Positions 1 through 9,199 of a DNA stretch of 64,000 nt are shown piece by piece. The stretch spans positions 620,001-684,000 of the forward strand of contig NZ_CP063832.1 in NCBI RefSeq assembly GCF_023277925.1, written 5' to 3'. Below the pieces are notes generated by a model that saw only the letters and a list, made by a program, of their open reading frames with translations, ran no database searches and was not told the origin of the DNA. Both the position numbers and the translations under genes were made by a program. Each line of letters begins with the position of its first letter. The first letter of the stretch is position 1. The DNA comes from Pseudomonas entomophila (GTDB taxonomy: Bacteria > Pseudomonadota > Gammaproteobacteria > Pseudomonadales > Pseudomonadaceae).

Positions 1-472
1 CAACCTGCTGGCGCTCAATGCTGCGATCGAGGCGGCGCGGGCCGGCGAGCAGGGGCGCGGTTTCGCCGTGGTCGCCGACGAGGTGCGCGCGCTGGCCGAC
101 AAGACCCGTCAGTCCACCCTGCACATCCAGGCGATCATCGACAGCCTGCGCGATGGTGCGGGGCAGGCCGTGAGCATCGCCAGCCAAGGCCTCGCAGGCG
201 CGGAACAGGGGGTCACCCAGGTGGCCCAGGCGCAGCAGGCGCTGCAAGGCATCCGCCAGGCTGTGCTGCGTATCAGCGACATGAGCCAGCAGATGGCCGC
301 CGCTTCCCAGGAGCAGTCGGCGGTGGCCGAGGATGTCTCGCGGCAGATCAACGGCGTGGCCGGCACGGTGCAGCAGAGTGCCCGGCGGGCCAACGCCGCC
401 GCTTCGCGCGGGGCCGAGCTTGAGCAGGTCTGCGCCGGATTGCGCGCCTTGGTGGAGCGCTTCAACCGCTAG
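1..472 (+). CDS. Methyl-accepting chemotaxis protein, C-terminal fragment
   Basis: The reading frame is already open at the left edge, so only the last ~156 residues of the protein are visible. It begins inside the hairpin tip of the cytoplasmic signalling domain: [20 protein letters not shown] followed by [18 protein letters not shown] is the highly conserved contact region for CheW and CheA. The rest is the returning coiled-coil arm, rich in Gln, Ala and Ser, and contains the methylation-type stretch [15 protein letters not shown]. The sensor part lies outside the window, so the ligand cannot be inferred; a PAS-type (Aer/BdlA-like) or a transmembrane receptor are both possible. The gene ends 12 bases before the start of a c-di-GMP protein, which suggests co-transcription and a link between taxis and c-di-GMP signalling. 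Confidence 0.95.
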   Translation, partial: NLLALNAAIEAARAGEQGRGFAVVADEVRALADKTRQSTLHIQAIIDSLRDGAGQAVSIASQGLAGAEQGVTQVAQAQQALQGIRQAVLRISDMSQQMAAASQEQSAVAEDVSRQINGVAGTVQQSARRANAAASRGAELEQVCAGLRALVERFNR

Positions 473-484
473 GGCGGGCTATTT

Positions 485-2173
485 ATGGATGATATCTACC
501 GCGCGGCCGTGGATGCGGCCGCGATTTTTTCCGAGACCGACCTGAGTGGGCGTATCACCTACGTCAACCAGCAGTTCTGCAGTATCTCCGGCTACAGCCG
601 CGGGGAACTGCTGGGCGCCAACCACCGTATTCTCAATTCCGGGCTGCACGAGCCGGCGTTCTTCCTCGACATGTGGAGCGCCCTGGCGGCCGGCCGGGTA
701 TGGAAAGGCGAGATCTGCAACCGGGCCAAGGACGGTTCCTTGTATTGGGTGGACAGCACCATGGTGCCGCTGATCGACCCGCACAGCGGCAAGGTGCACA
801 AGTACGTGTCGATCCGCTTCGACGTTACCGAGAAGCGCCAGTTACTGCACACCTTGCAGTGGCGTGTCGGGCATGACGTGCTGACCGGGCTGCCCAACCG
901 CGCGTACCTGTCCGACCTGCTCAACCAGGCCCTGGCGTTCTCCCGCCGCGAGCGCATCCCGCTGGCGGTGTGCATGCTCGACCTGGATGGTTTCAAGGCG
1001 GTCAACGATGGCTATGGCCATGCCACCGGCGACCTGTTGCTGGTCGAGGTGGCGCAACGCCTGCAGGGCATCCTGCGCGGCGGCGACGCGGTGGCGCGGT
1101 TATCGGGCGACGAGTTCGTGCTGATCCTGCGCCACATCGAGGGCCCCCGCCAGTTGCATGCCGCGTTGCAACGGGTGCTGCTGTCGCTGGCGGCCCCCTA
1201 CGTGGTCCGTGAACACGCCCTGACCCTCAGCGCTAGCATCGGCGTGACCTTGTTCCCCCAGGACAACGAGGACGCCGACACCCTGGTGCGTCACGCCGAC
1301 CAGGCGATGTACGTGGCCAAGCAGCAAGGGCGCAACCGCTACCACCTGTTCGACGTGTCCCAGGCGCTGGAACTCAAGGCCACGCACCAGACCGTGGCGC
1401 GTGTGCGCCAGGCCATGCGCCAGGGCGAGCTGTGCCTGCACTACCAACCGAAAGTGAACATGCGCAGCGGGCAGGTGATCGGGTTCGAGGCGTTGTTGCG
1501 CTGGATGCACCCCGCGAAAGGGCCGGTGCCGCCGGGCGAGTTCCTGCCGTTGGTGGAGCAGACCGACCTGATCGTCGAACTGGGCGAGTGGGTCATCGAG
1601 CAGGCGCTGGCCCAGCTGGGCCAATGGCGGCAGGAAGGGCGGGGGTGGTCCTTGAGCGTCAACATCGCCGCCCGCCAGTTGCAGCGTGGCGACTTTTCCC
1701 AGCGCCTGGCGCGGCTCCTCGAGCGTCATCCCGGCGTGGACCCAGCGCTACTGGACCTGGAGATCGTCGAGTCGGTGGCCATCGATAACCTGGCGCGGGT
1801 CGGCCACTGCCTGGATGCCTGCCGCGCACTTGGCGTGCGCTTCTCGCTGGACGACTTCGGTACCGGCTACTCGTCGCTGAGCTACCTCAAACGCCTGCCG
1901 GCACAGACCATCAAGATCGACAAGTCGTTCGTGCGCGACATCCTGCATGACCACGACGACCTGGCCCTCGCCGGTGCGGTGATCGGCCTGGCGCGTGCGT
2001 TCGGCCGGGAAGTGATTGCCGAAGGGGTGGAAACCGTCGAGCACGGGCGGGTGCTGATGGGGCTGGGGTGCGAGCTGGCCCAGGGTTACGGCATTGCGCG
2101 GCCCATGCCGGCGGGCGAGGTGGTCGGGTGGGTGGCAGGTTATCGCCAGCCTTCGCAGTGGCTGGCGGGTTGA
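485..2173 (+). CDS. PAS-GGDEF-EAL c-di-GMP signalling protein
   Basis: Predicted cytoplasmic 562-residue protein with no membrane segment. A PAS sensor fold (about residues 5-115, with the typical ITYVNQQFCSISGYSRGELLG stretch) precedes a GGDEF domain (about 125-290) and an EAL domain (about 305-555). The cyclase signature is SGDEF (207-211) rather than GGDEF, and the allosteric I-site RGGD sits at the right distance upstream (198-201). The phosphodiesterase motifs are intact: EAL at 335-337, DDFGTG at 456-461 and VIAEGVE. The simplest reading is an active c-di-GMP phosphodiesterase whose GGDEF domain is regulatory or weakly active. This is inferred from motifs only. The gene follows the chemoreceptor by 12 bases; the ribosome-binding site is a weak G-rich stretch. 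Confidence 0.93.
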   Translation: MDDIYRAAVDAAAIFSETDLSGRITYVNQQFCSISGYSRGELLGANHRILNSGLHEPAFFLDMWSALAAGRVWKGEICNRAKDGSLYWVDSTMVPLIDPHSGKVHKYVSIRFDVTEKRQLLHTLQWRVGHDVLTGLPNRAYLSDLLNQALAFSRRERIPLAVCMLDLDGFKAVNDGYGHATGDLLLVEVAQRLQGILRGGDAVARLSGDEFVLILRHIEGPRQLHAALQRVLLSLAAPYVVREHALTLSASIGVTLFPQDNEDADTLVRHADQAMYVAKQQGRNRYHLFDVSQALELKATHQTVARVRQAMRQGELCLHYQPKVNMRSGQVIGFEALLRWMHPAKGPVPPGEFLPLVEQTDLIVELGEWVIEQALAQLGQWRQEGRGWSLSVNIAARQLQRGDFSQRLARLLERHPGVDPALLDLEIVESVAIDNLARVGHCLDACRALGVRFSLDDFGTGYSSLSYLKRLPAQTIKIDKSFVRDILHDHDDLALAGAVIGLARAFGREVIAEGVETVEHGRVLMGLGCELAQGYGIARPMPAGEVVGWVAGYRQPSQWLAG

Positions 2174-2199
2174 GGCGGGGCGAGCGGGCGCCCCGCCAG
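2174..2199. terminator. G+C-rich hairpin between converging genes
   Basis: A perfect 9-bp stem GGCGGGGCG/CGCCCCGCC lies just after the stop of the PAS-GGDEF-EAL gene and before the end of the converging NEL-effector gene. No long T-run follows on either strand, so it is a weak or Rho-assisted terminator candidate. Confidence 0.45.
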
Positions 2200-2210
2200 C
2201 AGCGCGGTTG

Positions 2211-5200
2211 TCAGCCTGCCGATTGCCGTGGCAGGGCATGCGCCTGAACCAGCGTGTCGGTCAGCGTTGCCTGCAAGGCCGCCTCGGCGTTGCGCCGAGC
2301 CTGCAGCAGGACACCGCCAACCCGGTCGAGCACGGCCGGTAAGTGAGGGGCAAAGCGTGCAGCGCCCAGGTCGAACCTTTGCACGATGCCACCCAGGCGC
2401 CAGGCTAGGCCTGGGATGTCGTCGACCTCGCGTTGCAACGCGTCGATGAACGCCTCGGGCACGGGCGGGCCGGTGTAGTCGCCGTCGATGCCGCCCGCGC
2501 TGGCGAGCGCGTCGTAGTACTCCGATGCGCCTTCCCAGGTACGCGCCAGGGTTTCGAAGGCCTGGGGCGAAAGACGTTGCAGCCAGGCTTGCCAGAAGGG
2601 CTGCGCCATTGCCCACTGGCCCAGGCGTTGGGCGTTGTAGCTACTTTCGACCCCCACTGCCAGACGCTGCAGTGTCGCCTCGCTGAGACGTGCCAGATAG
2701 GCATACCTGATTTCACTGGGTTGTGCCGGCAAGTGCAGGCGTTCGCGCAACTGCATGCGCGCGTGCAGGGCCATCTCCAGTTCATCGAGCAGGTAGTCGG
2801 GCTCGGTCAGCGCGGCATCGGCGATATCGTCATCGGTGTGGCGTGGCGGTGCGGCCTGACGTTGCAGGTCGTCGGTCGCCTCGGCCAGGTAGCGGCGCCG
2901 GTTCACCCGGGCCTGATACAGCTCGCCCACCCGAGCGTCCAGCAGGCGCTGGCGGTACAGGCTGCCCGCAGCGTCCACGGCGACCGCCTCGTCGGCCAGC
3001 CCGGGCGCGGCGCGGTTCACCGCCTGCCACACCTGCACGTCGGTCTCGACCTGTTGGAACAGCAGGCTGGCCTGGTCGACACATTGCTGGCCGGCATCCC
3101 TGAGCAGGTCGCCGATTTGCTGATGCAACTGGGCCTGGCCCCAGCTGGCTTGCGCCAGGCCATCCTGGCTGCCGGCCAGCGTGCGAACCACGTGTTGCAT
3201 GCGGCGGCGCACGGCTTCAGGGCTGCGCTGGTACTCGGCGCTGTACATCAGCCTGTCGAACAGCTCGTAAAGTGCATGCCATTGGGGATCTTCCATGGTG
3301 TCGGACAAGTGGATCTGCAGCTCCGGCGGCCAGCCATCCGACCATTCAATGGGGCCCCGGCCGGGAGCGGTGGTCTGCAGGCCGGCGTTCTCCAGGCGTT
3401 GGCGCGCGGCGTCGCCGAACGGGTTGTCGTTGACCGAATAGGCGATGTCCGGGACGTCGTCCCGCACCGAACGGGCGAAGGCACTGTTGCGCAGGTCGGG
3501 GGCATCGGTCAGGCCGTTGTGGCTCAGGTCGATCTGGCGCAGTGCCAGCGGCTGTTGGTTCATCAACGTCGTCAACCCTTCGGGCCATTGGCTGATGCCC
3601 GTGCTTTCCAGGTCCAGTTGCTGCAACGCGGTCCATCCGCTGACATCGGGCGCGAGAGAAAGCGGGTTGTCGTAAAGCATCAAGGCCTCCAGACGGTTCA
3701 GGCCTGCCAGTGCCGATCGGCCAAGCTCATCCAGCACGATGGCGTTACGGCCCAGGCTTATCCCGCGCAATGCCGGCCAGTGTTGCAGCGCCCGGAAATG
3801 CTCGGCGCCGAGCGCCAGCTCGTTCGCGTCTGCCTGGAACCAGCTCAGCGCAGGTAATTGCGCGAGCCTCTCCAGCGCCGCCTCCGACAGGTCCTGGATG
3901 CCATCGGTGAGGTTGAGCCGGCGCAGCTGGGGCAACTGGCCGATCAAGGTGAGGCTACTGGCCTCATCCAGGTCGATGTTGTTCTCCGACAGATCGAGCG
4001 ATTGCAGCTCGCTCAGTTCTCCCAGGGTGGCGGGCAGGCGATTGAGGGCGTTCTGCGCCAGGTCCAGGTGGCGCACGCCGGGAAACGCCTTGAGCAGCTG
4101 TCCAAGGTTCGTGGCGTGCGGATCGGTCAGGCCATTGACGGTGAGTTGGCGTACATGGGGCAGTTTCACCGGGATTGCCGGCAGGGAGTCCAGTTGGTGC
4201 ACTTCCATCAGCAGGGTGACTTGATCGATGTTGCTGGACGGGTCGCCCGTGCCTTCCCGGCGCCAGGCGCTGCGGATACGCTGGGCCAAGGCCTCGCGGC
4301 GGGCGCTGCGCTGCTCCAGGCCGACGACGCTCACGCCCTCGGGGTCGTGCACCCAGCGTTGCAGTTCGAAATCGAGCTGGCGATAGTCGGCGCGCATTCG
4401 TGTCAGCAGGCGGCCAAACGCGCCTGGCTGGTCCCCGGCCTGGTAGCGCAGGCGCAACCGCAGCATTTCCCGGTCATCGGTGGGCGTGGCCGGGAACAGT
4501 TGATCGAACAGTTCATCTTCGCTCACCCAGCCGCGGGCGCCGCCGCTGAGGCGGTAGCCGAGCCGTCGCTCACCGGGGAGGCGGGATGGCAGCCGGTACA
4601 GCGGGCGCACCGGTACCATGCCAAGATCGGTCGCGGCCTGGCGACGGTCGCTGGCAGCGAATTCGAACAGTTTATCGCGCAGCGCCTCGGGCTCGCCTAT
4701 CTGCACGCCCAAGGCGACGCGTTCGCGGTCTGGGAGTGCTTGAAGGAGGGCATGGAACAGGTCGCTGTTACCGCCCAGTTCGAGGCCGTGCTCGTCGAAG
4801 GGCACATACCCCCTGCTTGTGCGCGCCAGCACTTTGGCAGGATGTCCAGGTTTGCCGGCAGCGGCCTTCAGCGGCCCGCCCAGGCGTGCCTCGCGGACTT
4901 CTATCCGTACTTCGCCAGTCCAGCCAGGCAGGCGTTGCAGCGCGCCCAGCGCCAGGGTGTCGCGGTCGGGCACGTTGCCCGACGCCTGGTGGAATCGGGC
5001 CAGCGCCTTGTTGATGCGGCCTTCGCGTGCATAAAGGCGCGCGGTCTCGGCGATGGGCAGCGGCAGCCGGCCGGTGCGTTGCAGTTGGGCCAGGTCGCGT
5101 GGATTGGCCTGGGCGAGGATTTCCATACGGGCCGGGCGGCTGAGGGACGGGAACGCCCGGGCGAGAGGGGCGGCCGATGCCGGCTCGGGGGGCGTGCCGT

Positions 5201-7061
5201 TCATTGGGCGAGCACCGAGTGCTTCCAGGCTATCGACAAGCAGCGCTGGTAGTGGGCGGTGATTTTCCAGTGTCTGACGCAGCACGCTGGTGTCGTAGCC
5301 GCTGCTGACCAGCGCCCGCTCCAGCGTGGCCTGGTCGAGCCCGACCCCAAGCGGGCCGAGGTGGCGCAGCAACGCGTCCTGCGGCCAGGTCAGCGGTCGA
5401 TCCTGTTCGAGCAGCCAACTGCCCTGGCCGTTGCCCAGCAGGGCAGGCTGGTGGCGATGCCCCTTGCTGGCAGCCAGGCGCAGGGTGCCGTCACTGGTCC
5501 GCTCCAGCGGCAGGGCCAGTGTGTCGCGTTGCAACCATTGCTGCCCTTGCCATTCGTACAGCCCTTTGGCGCCGACGGCGTACCCTTCGGGCCACGGGCG
5601 AGCACGGGCAAACGGCGTCAGCTCGCCATGCCACAGGCGTTCCTCGCCTGGGGCACCGACCTGGTGCCAGCCCTGCAGAACGCCCACCGGTTCGCTGAAG
5701 TGCACGGCAGCCCCCAAGGCCGCGAACTGCACCAGGTTCTCGAAGACATCGAAGAGTTGGCGGATGGCAGCATCGGCATCACCTTCATTGGCGCTGTGCA
5801 CGCCCTCGAGGAACTCATCGACCAACTGTGCGCCGCCAACCACCAGCATCACCTCGCCCAGCCCCGGCAGGAACAAGCCCGCCACGTTGAGCACCGTCAG
5901 GCCGATACCCAGCCAGCCTTCGATGCGCGCCAGACGTGCCAGCGCATCACGTTGCGCGGTCGGTACCGCCAGCGCCGCGGCGTCCTGCAGGCGGCGCTCG
6001 ACCTGGGTGCGGGCACGTTCGACGAACGCGTCCTTGCGCCATGGGGTGGTGGTGAAGTGCAGTCGTGCGTTCTTGTCGAGTGTTTCTTGCCAGATACCTT
6101 TTGGTGAGGGGAAGGCGCGGCTGAACCAGCTGACGCTTTCGCCCTTCTCCAGCACGGGCAGGGAGGTATGCACTCGGGCATAGGGATAGCGCGGGTAAAG
6201 GGTGGCACGCAGATGCGCGACAAAACGTGGCTGGTTGGCGAGGTCGACGTAGCGGACGAAGAACTTCCGTTCCTGCGCGTTCCACAGCCGTTGGGTGAGC
6301 GCCGCGACTGCCACTGTCTGCGAAGCATATTCACGCAAAGGGCTGCTGGGGTGGCCAGGCAGGTAGAGCAGGCAGGTGTCGATGTTCCGGGAGGGGTCGA
6401 GATGGATCAGCATCGGACCATTCAAGGGCATGCCGAACAGGCTCAGGAAGCTGCAATGCAGTTCGCGCCGGGCCGATTCAGCCAAGCCGGCCACCACGGT
6501 TTCGCCGATCAAGGCACCCTGGGCTTTCACGTGGCCCCGCAGGTGGGCCAGGCTCAGGGCGGCGGCGAACGCGGCATGGTCCTGCTGGCGCAGCAACTCA
6601 CGGAAGTCGTCGGTGTCGATCCGATCGGCCAGGTGGTACCGGTAGCGTTGGCCCAGGTCGAGGTTACGCACGCCTTTGACGAAGCTGTCGACATCCACGG
6701 TGGAGTGTCGGGTGGCGCCTGCGGTGTCGAGGAGGGTCGGCTTGTCATCGCTGTCGAAGTTCTGCAGCGCCGCCTCCAGCCATGACTGATCGTGCCGGCC
6801 CATCAGTACCCGGCCCAGGTCGACCGCAGGCAACGTGGCCTGCGGGAACCAGTCGCGCAGGGCCTGTTCGAGCAACGGGCGGCAGAAAGCCTCGATATCC
6901 TCGAGTGGCGCCAGTGTCTCGGCTACCCGACGGCTGGCGGTGTGGCTGCGACGAATTCGCCGCTCAAGGGCTCTCCGTTGAGCCGGCGATGCCTGCGCCA
7001 GCCAGGCGGGCAGGCGTTGGTGAATGAAAGCGAGGTGGGGGGAAAGCGGGGAGTGGGTCAT
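2211..7061 (-). CDS. Giant leucine-rich-repeat protein with NEL-type E3 ubiquitin ligase domain
   Basis: A 1616-residue protein. The N-terminal ~950 residues resemble the large dermonecrotic-toxin-like (DUF6543-type) region found in Pseudomonas LRR effectors and include a hydrophobic stretch near residue 385-410 (LTVLNVAGLFLPGLGEVMLV). About 955-1190 are leucine-rich repeats (HLDLAQNALNRLP, SLDLSENNI, QIDLSHNGLT). The C-terminal part matches the NEL fold of IpaH/SspH effectors: QQCVDQASLLF gives the CxD motif with the candidate catalytic Cys1327, and DELEMALHARMQLRERL (Asp1426 onward) corresponds to the conserved helix of IpaH. NEL enzymes form ubiquitin thioesters and act inside eukaryotic cells, so this is probably a host-directed effector or toxin. 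No signal peptide, chaperone or secretion gene is visible nearby, so the export route is unknown. The gene stands alone on this strand between a convergent neighbour and an Lrp regulator. Confidence 0.88.
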   Translation of the reverse strand: MTHSPLSPHLAFIHQRLPAWLAQASPAQRRALERRIRRSHTASRRVAETLAPLEDIEAFCRPLLEQALRDWFPQATLPAVDLGRVLMGRHDQSWLEAALQNFDSDDKPTLLDTAGATRHSTVDVDSFVKGVRNLDLGQRYRYHLADRIDTDDFRELLRQQDHAAFAAALSLAHLRGHVKAQGALIGETVVAGLAESARRELHCSFLSLFGMPLNGPMLIHLDPSRNIDTCLLYLPGHPSSPLREYASQTVAVAALTQRLWNAQERKFFVRYVDLANQPRFVAHLRATLYPRYPYARVHTSLPVLEKGESVSWFSRAFPSPKGIWQETLDKNARLHFTTTPWRKDAFVERARTQVERRLQDAAALAVPTAQRDALARLARIEGWLGIGLTVLNVAGLFLPGLGEVMLVVGGAQLVDEFLEGVHSANEGDADAAIRQLFDVFENLVQFAALGAAVHFSEPVGVLQGWHQVGAPGEERLWHGELTPFARARPWPEGYAVGAKGLYEWQGQQWLQRDTLALPLERTSDGTLRLAASKGHRHQPALLGNGQGSWLLEQDRPLTWPQDALLRHLGPLGVGLDQATLERALVSSGYDTSVLRQTLENHRPLPALLVDSLEALGARPMNGTPPEPASAAPLARAFPSLSRPARMEILAQANPRDLAQLQRTGRLPLPIAETARLYAREGRINKALARFHQASGNVPDRDTLALGALQRLPGWTGEVRIEVREARLGGPLKAAAGKPGHPAKVLARTSRGYVPFDEHGLELGGNSDLFHALLQALPDRERVALGVQIGEPEALRDKLFEFAASDRRQAATDLGMVPVRPLYRLPSRLPGERRLGYRLSGGARGWVSEDELFDQLFPATPTDDREMLRLRLRYQAGDQPGAFGRLLTRMRADYRQLDFELQRWVHDPEGVSVVGLEQRSARREALAQRIRSAWRREGTGDPSSNIDQVTLLMEVHQLDSLPAIPVKLPHVRQLTVNGLTDPHATNLGQLLKAFPGVRHLDLAQNALNRLPATLGELSELQSLDLSENNIDLDEASSLTLIGQLPQLRRLNLTDGIQDLSEAALERLAQLPALSWFQADANELALGAEHFRALQHWPALRGISLGRNAIVLDELGRSALAGLNRLEALMLYDNPLSLAPDVSGWTALQQLDLESTGISQWPEGLTTLMNQQPLALRQIDLSHNGLTDAPDLRNSAFARSVRDDVPDIAYSVNDNPFGDAARQRLENAGLQTTAPGRGPIEWSDGWPPELQIHLSDTMEDPQWHALYELFDRLMYSAEYQRSPEAVRRRMQHVVRTLAGSQDGLAQASWGQAQLHQQIGDLLRDAGQQCVDQASLLFQQVETDVQVWQAVNRAAPGLADEAVAVDAAGSLYRQRLLDARVGELYQARVNRRRYLAEATDDLQRQAAPPRHTDDDIADAALTEPDYLLDELEMALHARMQLRERLHLPAQPSEIRYAYLARLSEATLQRLAVGVESSYNAQRLGQWAMAQPFWQAWLQRLSPQAFETLARTWEGASEYYDALASAGGIDGDYTGPPVPEAFIDALQREVDDIPGLAWRLGGIVQRFDLGAARFAPHLPAVLDRVGGVLLQARRNAEAALQATLTDTLVQAHALPRQSAG

Positions 7062-7157
7062 CGCTGCTGCTTCATGTACGAAAAGAGCAGCGAGCGTAGC
7101 GGCACCCGCGCGCCCGCCCGGGCTACATGGATAGCACCCAGCGGGCGGCGTGGTGGT

Positions 7158-7649
7158 TCAGGCCAGGGGCGCCATGCTTTTGACCGCCGCCAGCTCCGGA
7201 TGGGCGACCAGCTTGTCGATGTGCAACTCGTCGTTGTTCATCCAGGTCTCGGTCAGTACCCGGTAATGCTCCATGTCGCGGCAGCGCATGCGCAGGCTGT
7301 AGTCGAAATGGCCGCTGATCAGTTGGCATTCGTACACCTGCGGGCAAGCCCGCACGGTGGCTTCGAAGGCCTTCTGCGCGGAGCGCCCGCTCTGGTTGGA
7401 CAGCGCCACCAGCACCAGCAACGACAGGCCGGGCGAGACCTGTTGCAGGTCGATGATCGCCCCATAGCCGCGGATAACGCCGCGTCGTTCCAGCTTGCGC
7501 ACCCGCTCCAGGCAAGGCCTGGGCGTCAGGTGCACGAGGGTGGAGAGTTTTTCATAGGTGATCCTTCCTTGGTGGCGCAGCACGTCGATGATGGCTTCAT
7601 CGATGCGATCCAGCGATGCGGCGGCGGGGCTAGTGGCCTTGGTATCCAT
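7158..7649 (-). CDS. Lrp/AsnC family transcriptional regulator
   Basis: 163 residues, the usual size for the Lrp/AsnC family. Residues ~12-60 form the winged helix-turn-helix (LDRIDEAIIDVLRHQGRITYEKLSTLVHLTPRPCLERVRKLE), and ~70-150 the ligand-binding RAM domain. The start at MDTKATSP was chosen because the upstream extension of the frame runs back into the ABC transporter gene and is not Lrp-like. The gene is the last of a minus-strand series of transporter and ornithine/citrulline enzymes and begins 13 bases after the ATP-binding gene ends. Members of this family often control neighbouring amino-acid transport and catabolism genes and respond to the amino acid itself; that role is inferred here from position. 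The repeated element upstream of the transporter and of ctlX is a candidate binding site. Confidence 0.9.
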   Translation of the reverse strand: MDTKATSPAAASLDRIDEAIIDVLRHQGRITYEKLSTLVHLTPRPCLERVRKLERRGVIRGYGAIIDLQQVSPGLSLLVLVALSNQSGRSAQKAFEATVRACPQVYECQLISGHFDYSLRMRCRDMEHYRVLTETWMNNDELHIDKLVAHPELAAVKSMAPLA

Positions 7650-7662
7650 ATGCGGCGTGACT

Positions 7663-8481
7663 TCACTTGAGGCGGTTGGAGAGGAACTGCCGCAGGCGCT
7701 CGCTCTGGGGCCGGTCGAGGATCTCGGCGCTGCCGTGCTCTTCGACCAGGCCCTGGTGCAGGAACAGCACCTGGCTCGACACCTGGCGGGCGAACCCCAT
7801 TTCATGGGTGACCATGAGCATGGTACGTCCTTCCTCGGCGAGCGTCTGTATCACCTTTAGCACTTCGCCGACCAGCTCTGGGTCGAGGGCCGAGGTGGGT
7901 TCGTCGAAGAGGATGATCTCCGGCTCCATGGCCAGCGCCCGGGCAATGGCCACGCGTTGTTGCTGGCCACCGGAGAGGAACGCCGGGTACTGCTCGGCGG
8001 CGCGCGCCGGTAGGCCGACTTTGTCCAGGTACTTGCGGGCACGCGCCTCGGCTTCGCTGGCACTGACGCCCAGTACCTTGCGCGGCGCCAGGCAGATGTT
8101 CTCCAGCACCGTGAGGTGGCTCCACAGGTTGAAGTGCTGGAACACCATCGCCAGGCGCGTGCGCAGGTTCTGCAACTGGGCCGGTGGCGGGGTGCGGGTA
8201 CCGGGATGGATCTCCAATGTCTGGCCATCGAGGGTAATGCTGCCGGCGTCGGGCTGCTCGAGGAAGTTGATGCAGCGCAGGAAGGTGCTCTTGCCCGAGC
8301 CGCTGGCGCCGATCAGGCTGATCACGTCGCCCTTGCGCGCCTGCAGCGAGACGCCCTTGAGCACCTGGTGCTCGCCGTAGTGCTTGTGCAGGCCCTCGAC
8401 GCTGAGCTTGATGGCGCCGGCATGGGGGTGCGCTGCTGGGGCCTGTTCGAAGGTGGTGAGTGGCAGTGCGGTAGCAGTCAT
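7663..8481 (-). CDS. Polar amino-acid ABC transporter ATP-binding protein (HisP/AotP-like)
   Basis: 272 residues. Walker A GASGSGKS has its lysine at residue 64; the signature [16 protein letters not shown], Walker B IILFDEP and the switch histidine in VTHEMGFA are all present. The sequence is closest in feel to the HisP/ArtP/AotP group that energises uptake of arginine, ornithine, histidine or opines. The start at MTATALPL was preferred over a longer frame that overlaps the preceding permease gene. It follows that permease by 4 bases and precedes the Lrp regulator, so the four transporter genes and the regulator probably share a transcript. Confidence 0.93.
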   Translation of the reverse strand: MTATALPLTTFEQAPAAHPHAGAIKLSVEGLHKHYGEHQVLKGVSLQARKGDVISLIGASGSGKSTFLRCINFLEQPDAGSITLDGQTLEIHPGTRTPPPAQLQNLRTRLAMVFQHFNLWSHLTVLENICLAPRKVLGVSASEAEARARKYLDKVGLPARAAEQYPAFLSGGQQQRVAIARALAMEPEIILFDEPTSALDPELVGEVLKVIQTLAEEGRTMLMVTHEMGFARQVSSQVLFLHQGLVEEHGSAEILDRPQSERLRQFLSNRLK

Positions 8482-8485
8482 GAAA

Positions 8486-9199
8486 TCAGCCTCGGGCAGG
8501 GACAAGGAAGCGCATCCAGCGGCGCTCGGCCAGCCGGAACAGGCCGACCAGGGCGAAGGACAGCAGCATGTACAGCAGGGCGGCCACACCAAAGGCCTGG
8601 AAGGTCAGGAAGGTCGCGGCATTGGCGTCGCGGGCCACCTTGAGGATGTCCGCGACGGTGGCGGTGAAGGCCAGCGAGGTAGCATGCAGCATCAGGATCA
8701 GTTCGTTGCTGTAGGCCGGTAGCGAGCGGCGCAGGGCGGCGGGCAGCACCAGGAACAGGTTGAGCTTCCAGCCCCTCAGGCCATAAGCCTGGGCTGCCTC
8801 CAGCTCACCGGCCGGCAGGTTGCGGATGGCCCCGGCGAAGATCTCCACGGTGTAGGCGCAGGTGTTGAGCACGAACGCCAGCAACGTGCAGTTGAGCGCG
8901 TTACGGAAGAACTGGTCGAGCAGGGCATGCTCGCGCACCACCTGAAGGCTATAGAGGCCGGTGTAGCAGATCAGCAACTGGATATAGAGCGGCGTGCCGC
9001 GGAACACGAACGTATACAGCTGCACAGGCAAGCGCAGCCAGGCGTTGCGCGATGCCCGGGCCAGGGCCAGGGGCAGCGAGAGGGCCAGGCCCAGGACCAT
9101 GCTGGCGACGAACAGCCAGAGGGTCATGGCCAGCCCCGACAGGCCGTTGCCATCGCTGTACAGGTAGGCCAGGCCGTATTCCTGAAGGAGTTCGATCAT
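8486..9199 (-). CDS. Amino-acid ABC transporter permease (HisM-like)
   Basis: 237 residues, integral inner-membrane subunit of the HisM/ArtM type. About five hydrophobic spans are visible, with the cytoplasmic coupling motif around ELEAAQAYGLRGWKLNLFLV, which carries the EAA-loop pattern that contacts the ATPase. The start codon overlaps the stop of the upstream permease gene by 4 bases, a sign of translational coupling and of a 1:1 heterodimer of the two permeases. Confidence 0.92.
   Translation of the reverse strand: MIELLQEYGLAYLYSDGNGLSGLAMTLWLFVASMVLGLALSLPLALARASRNAWLRLPVQLYTFVFRGTPLYIQLLICYTGLYSLQVVREHALLDQFFRNALNCTLLAFVLNTCAYTVEIFAGAIRNLPAGELEAAQAYGLRGWKLNLFLVLPAALRRSLPAYSNELILMLHATSLAFTATVADILKVARDANAATFLTFQAFGVAALLYMLLSFALVGLFRLAERRWMRFLVPARG

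Noticed and set aside
2433..6785. Chain of long plus-strand open frames opposite the NEL effector gene
   Set aside because: They are antisense to a clear coding gene, have no family features or ribosome-binding sites, and arise from high G+C third-position bias.
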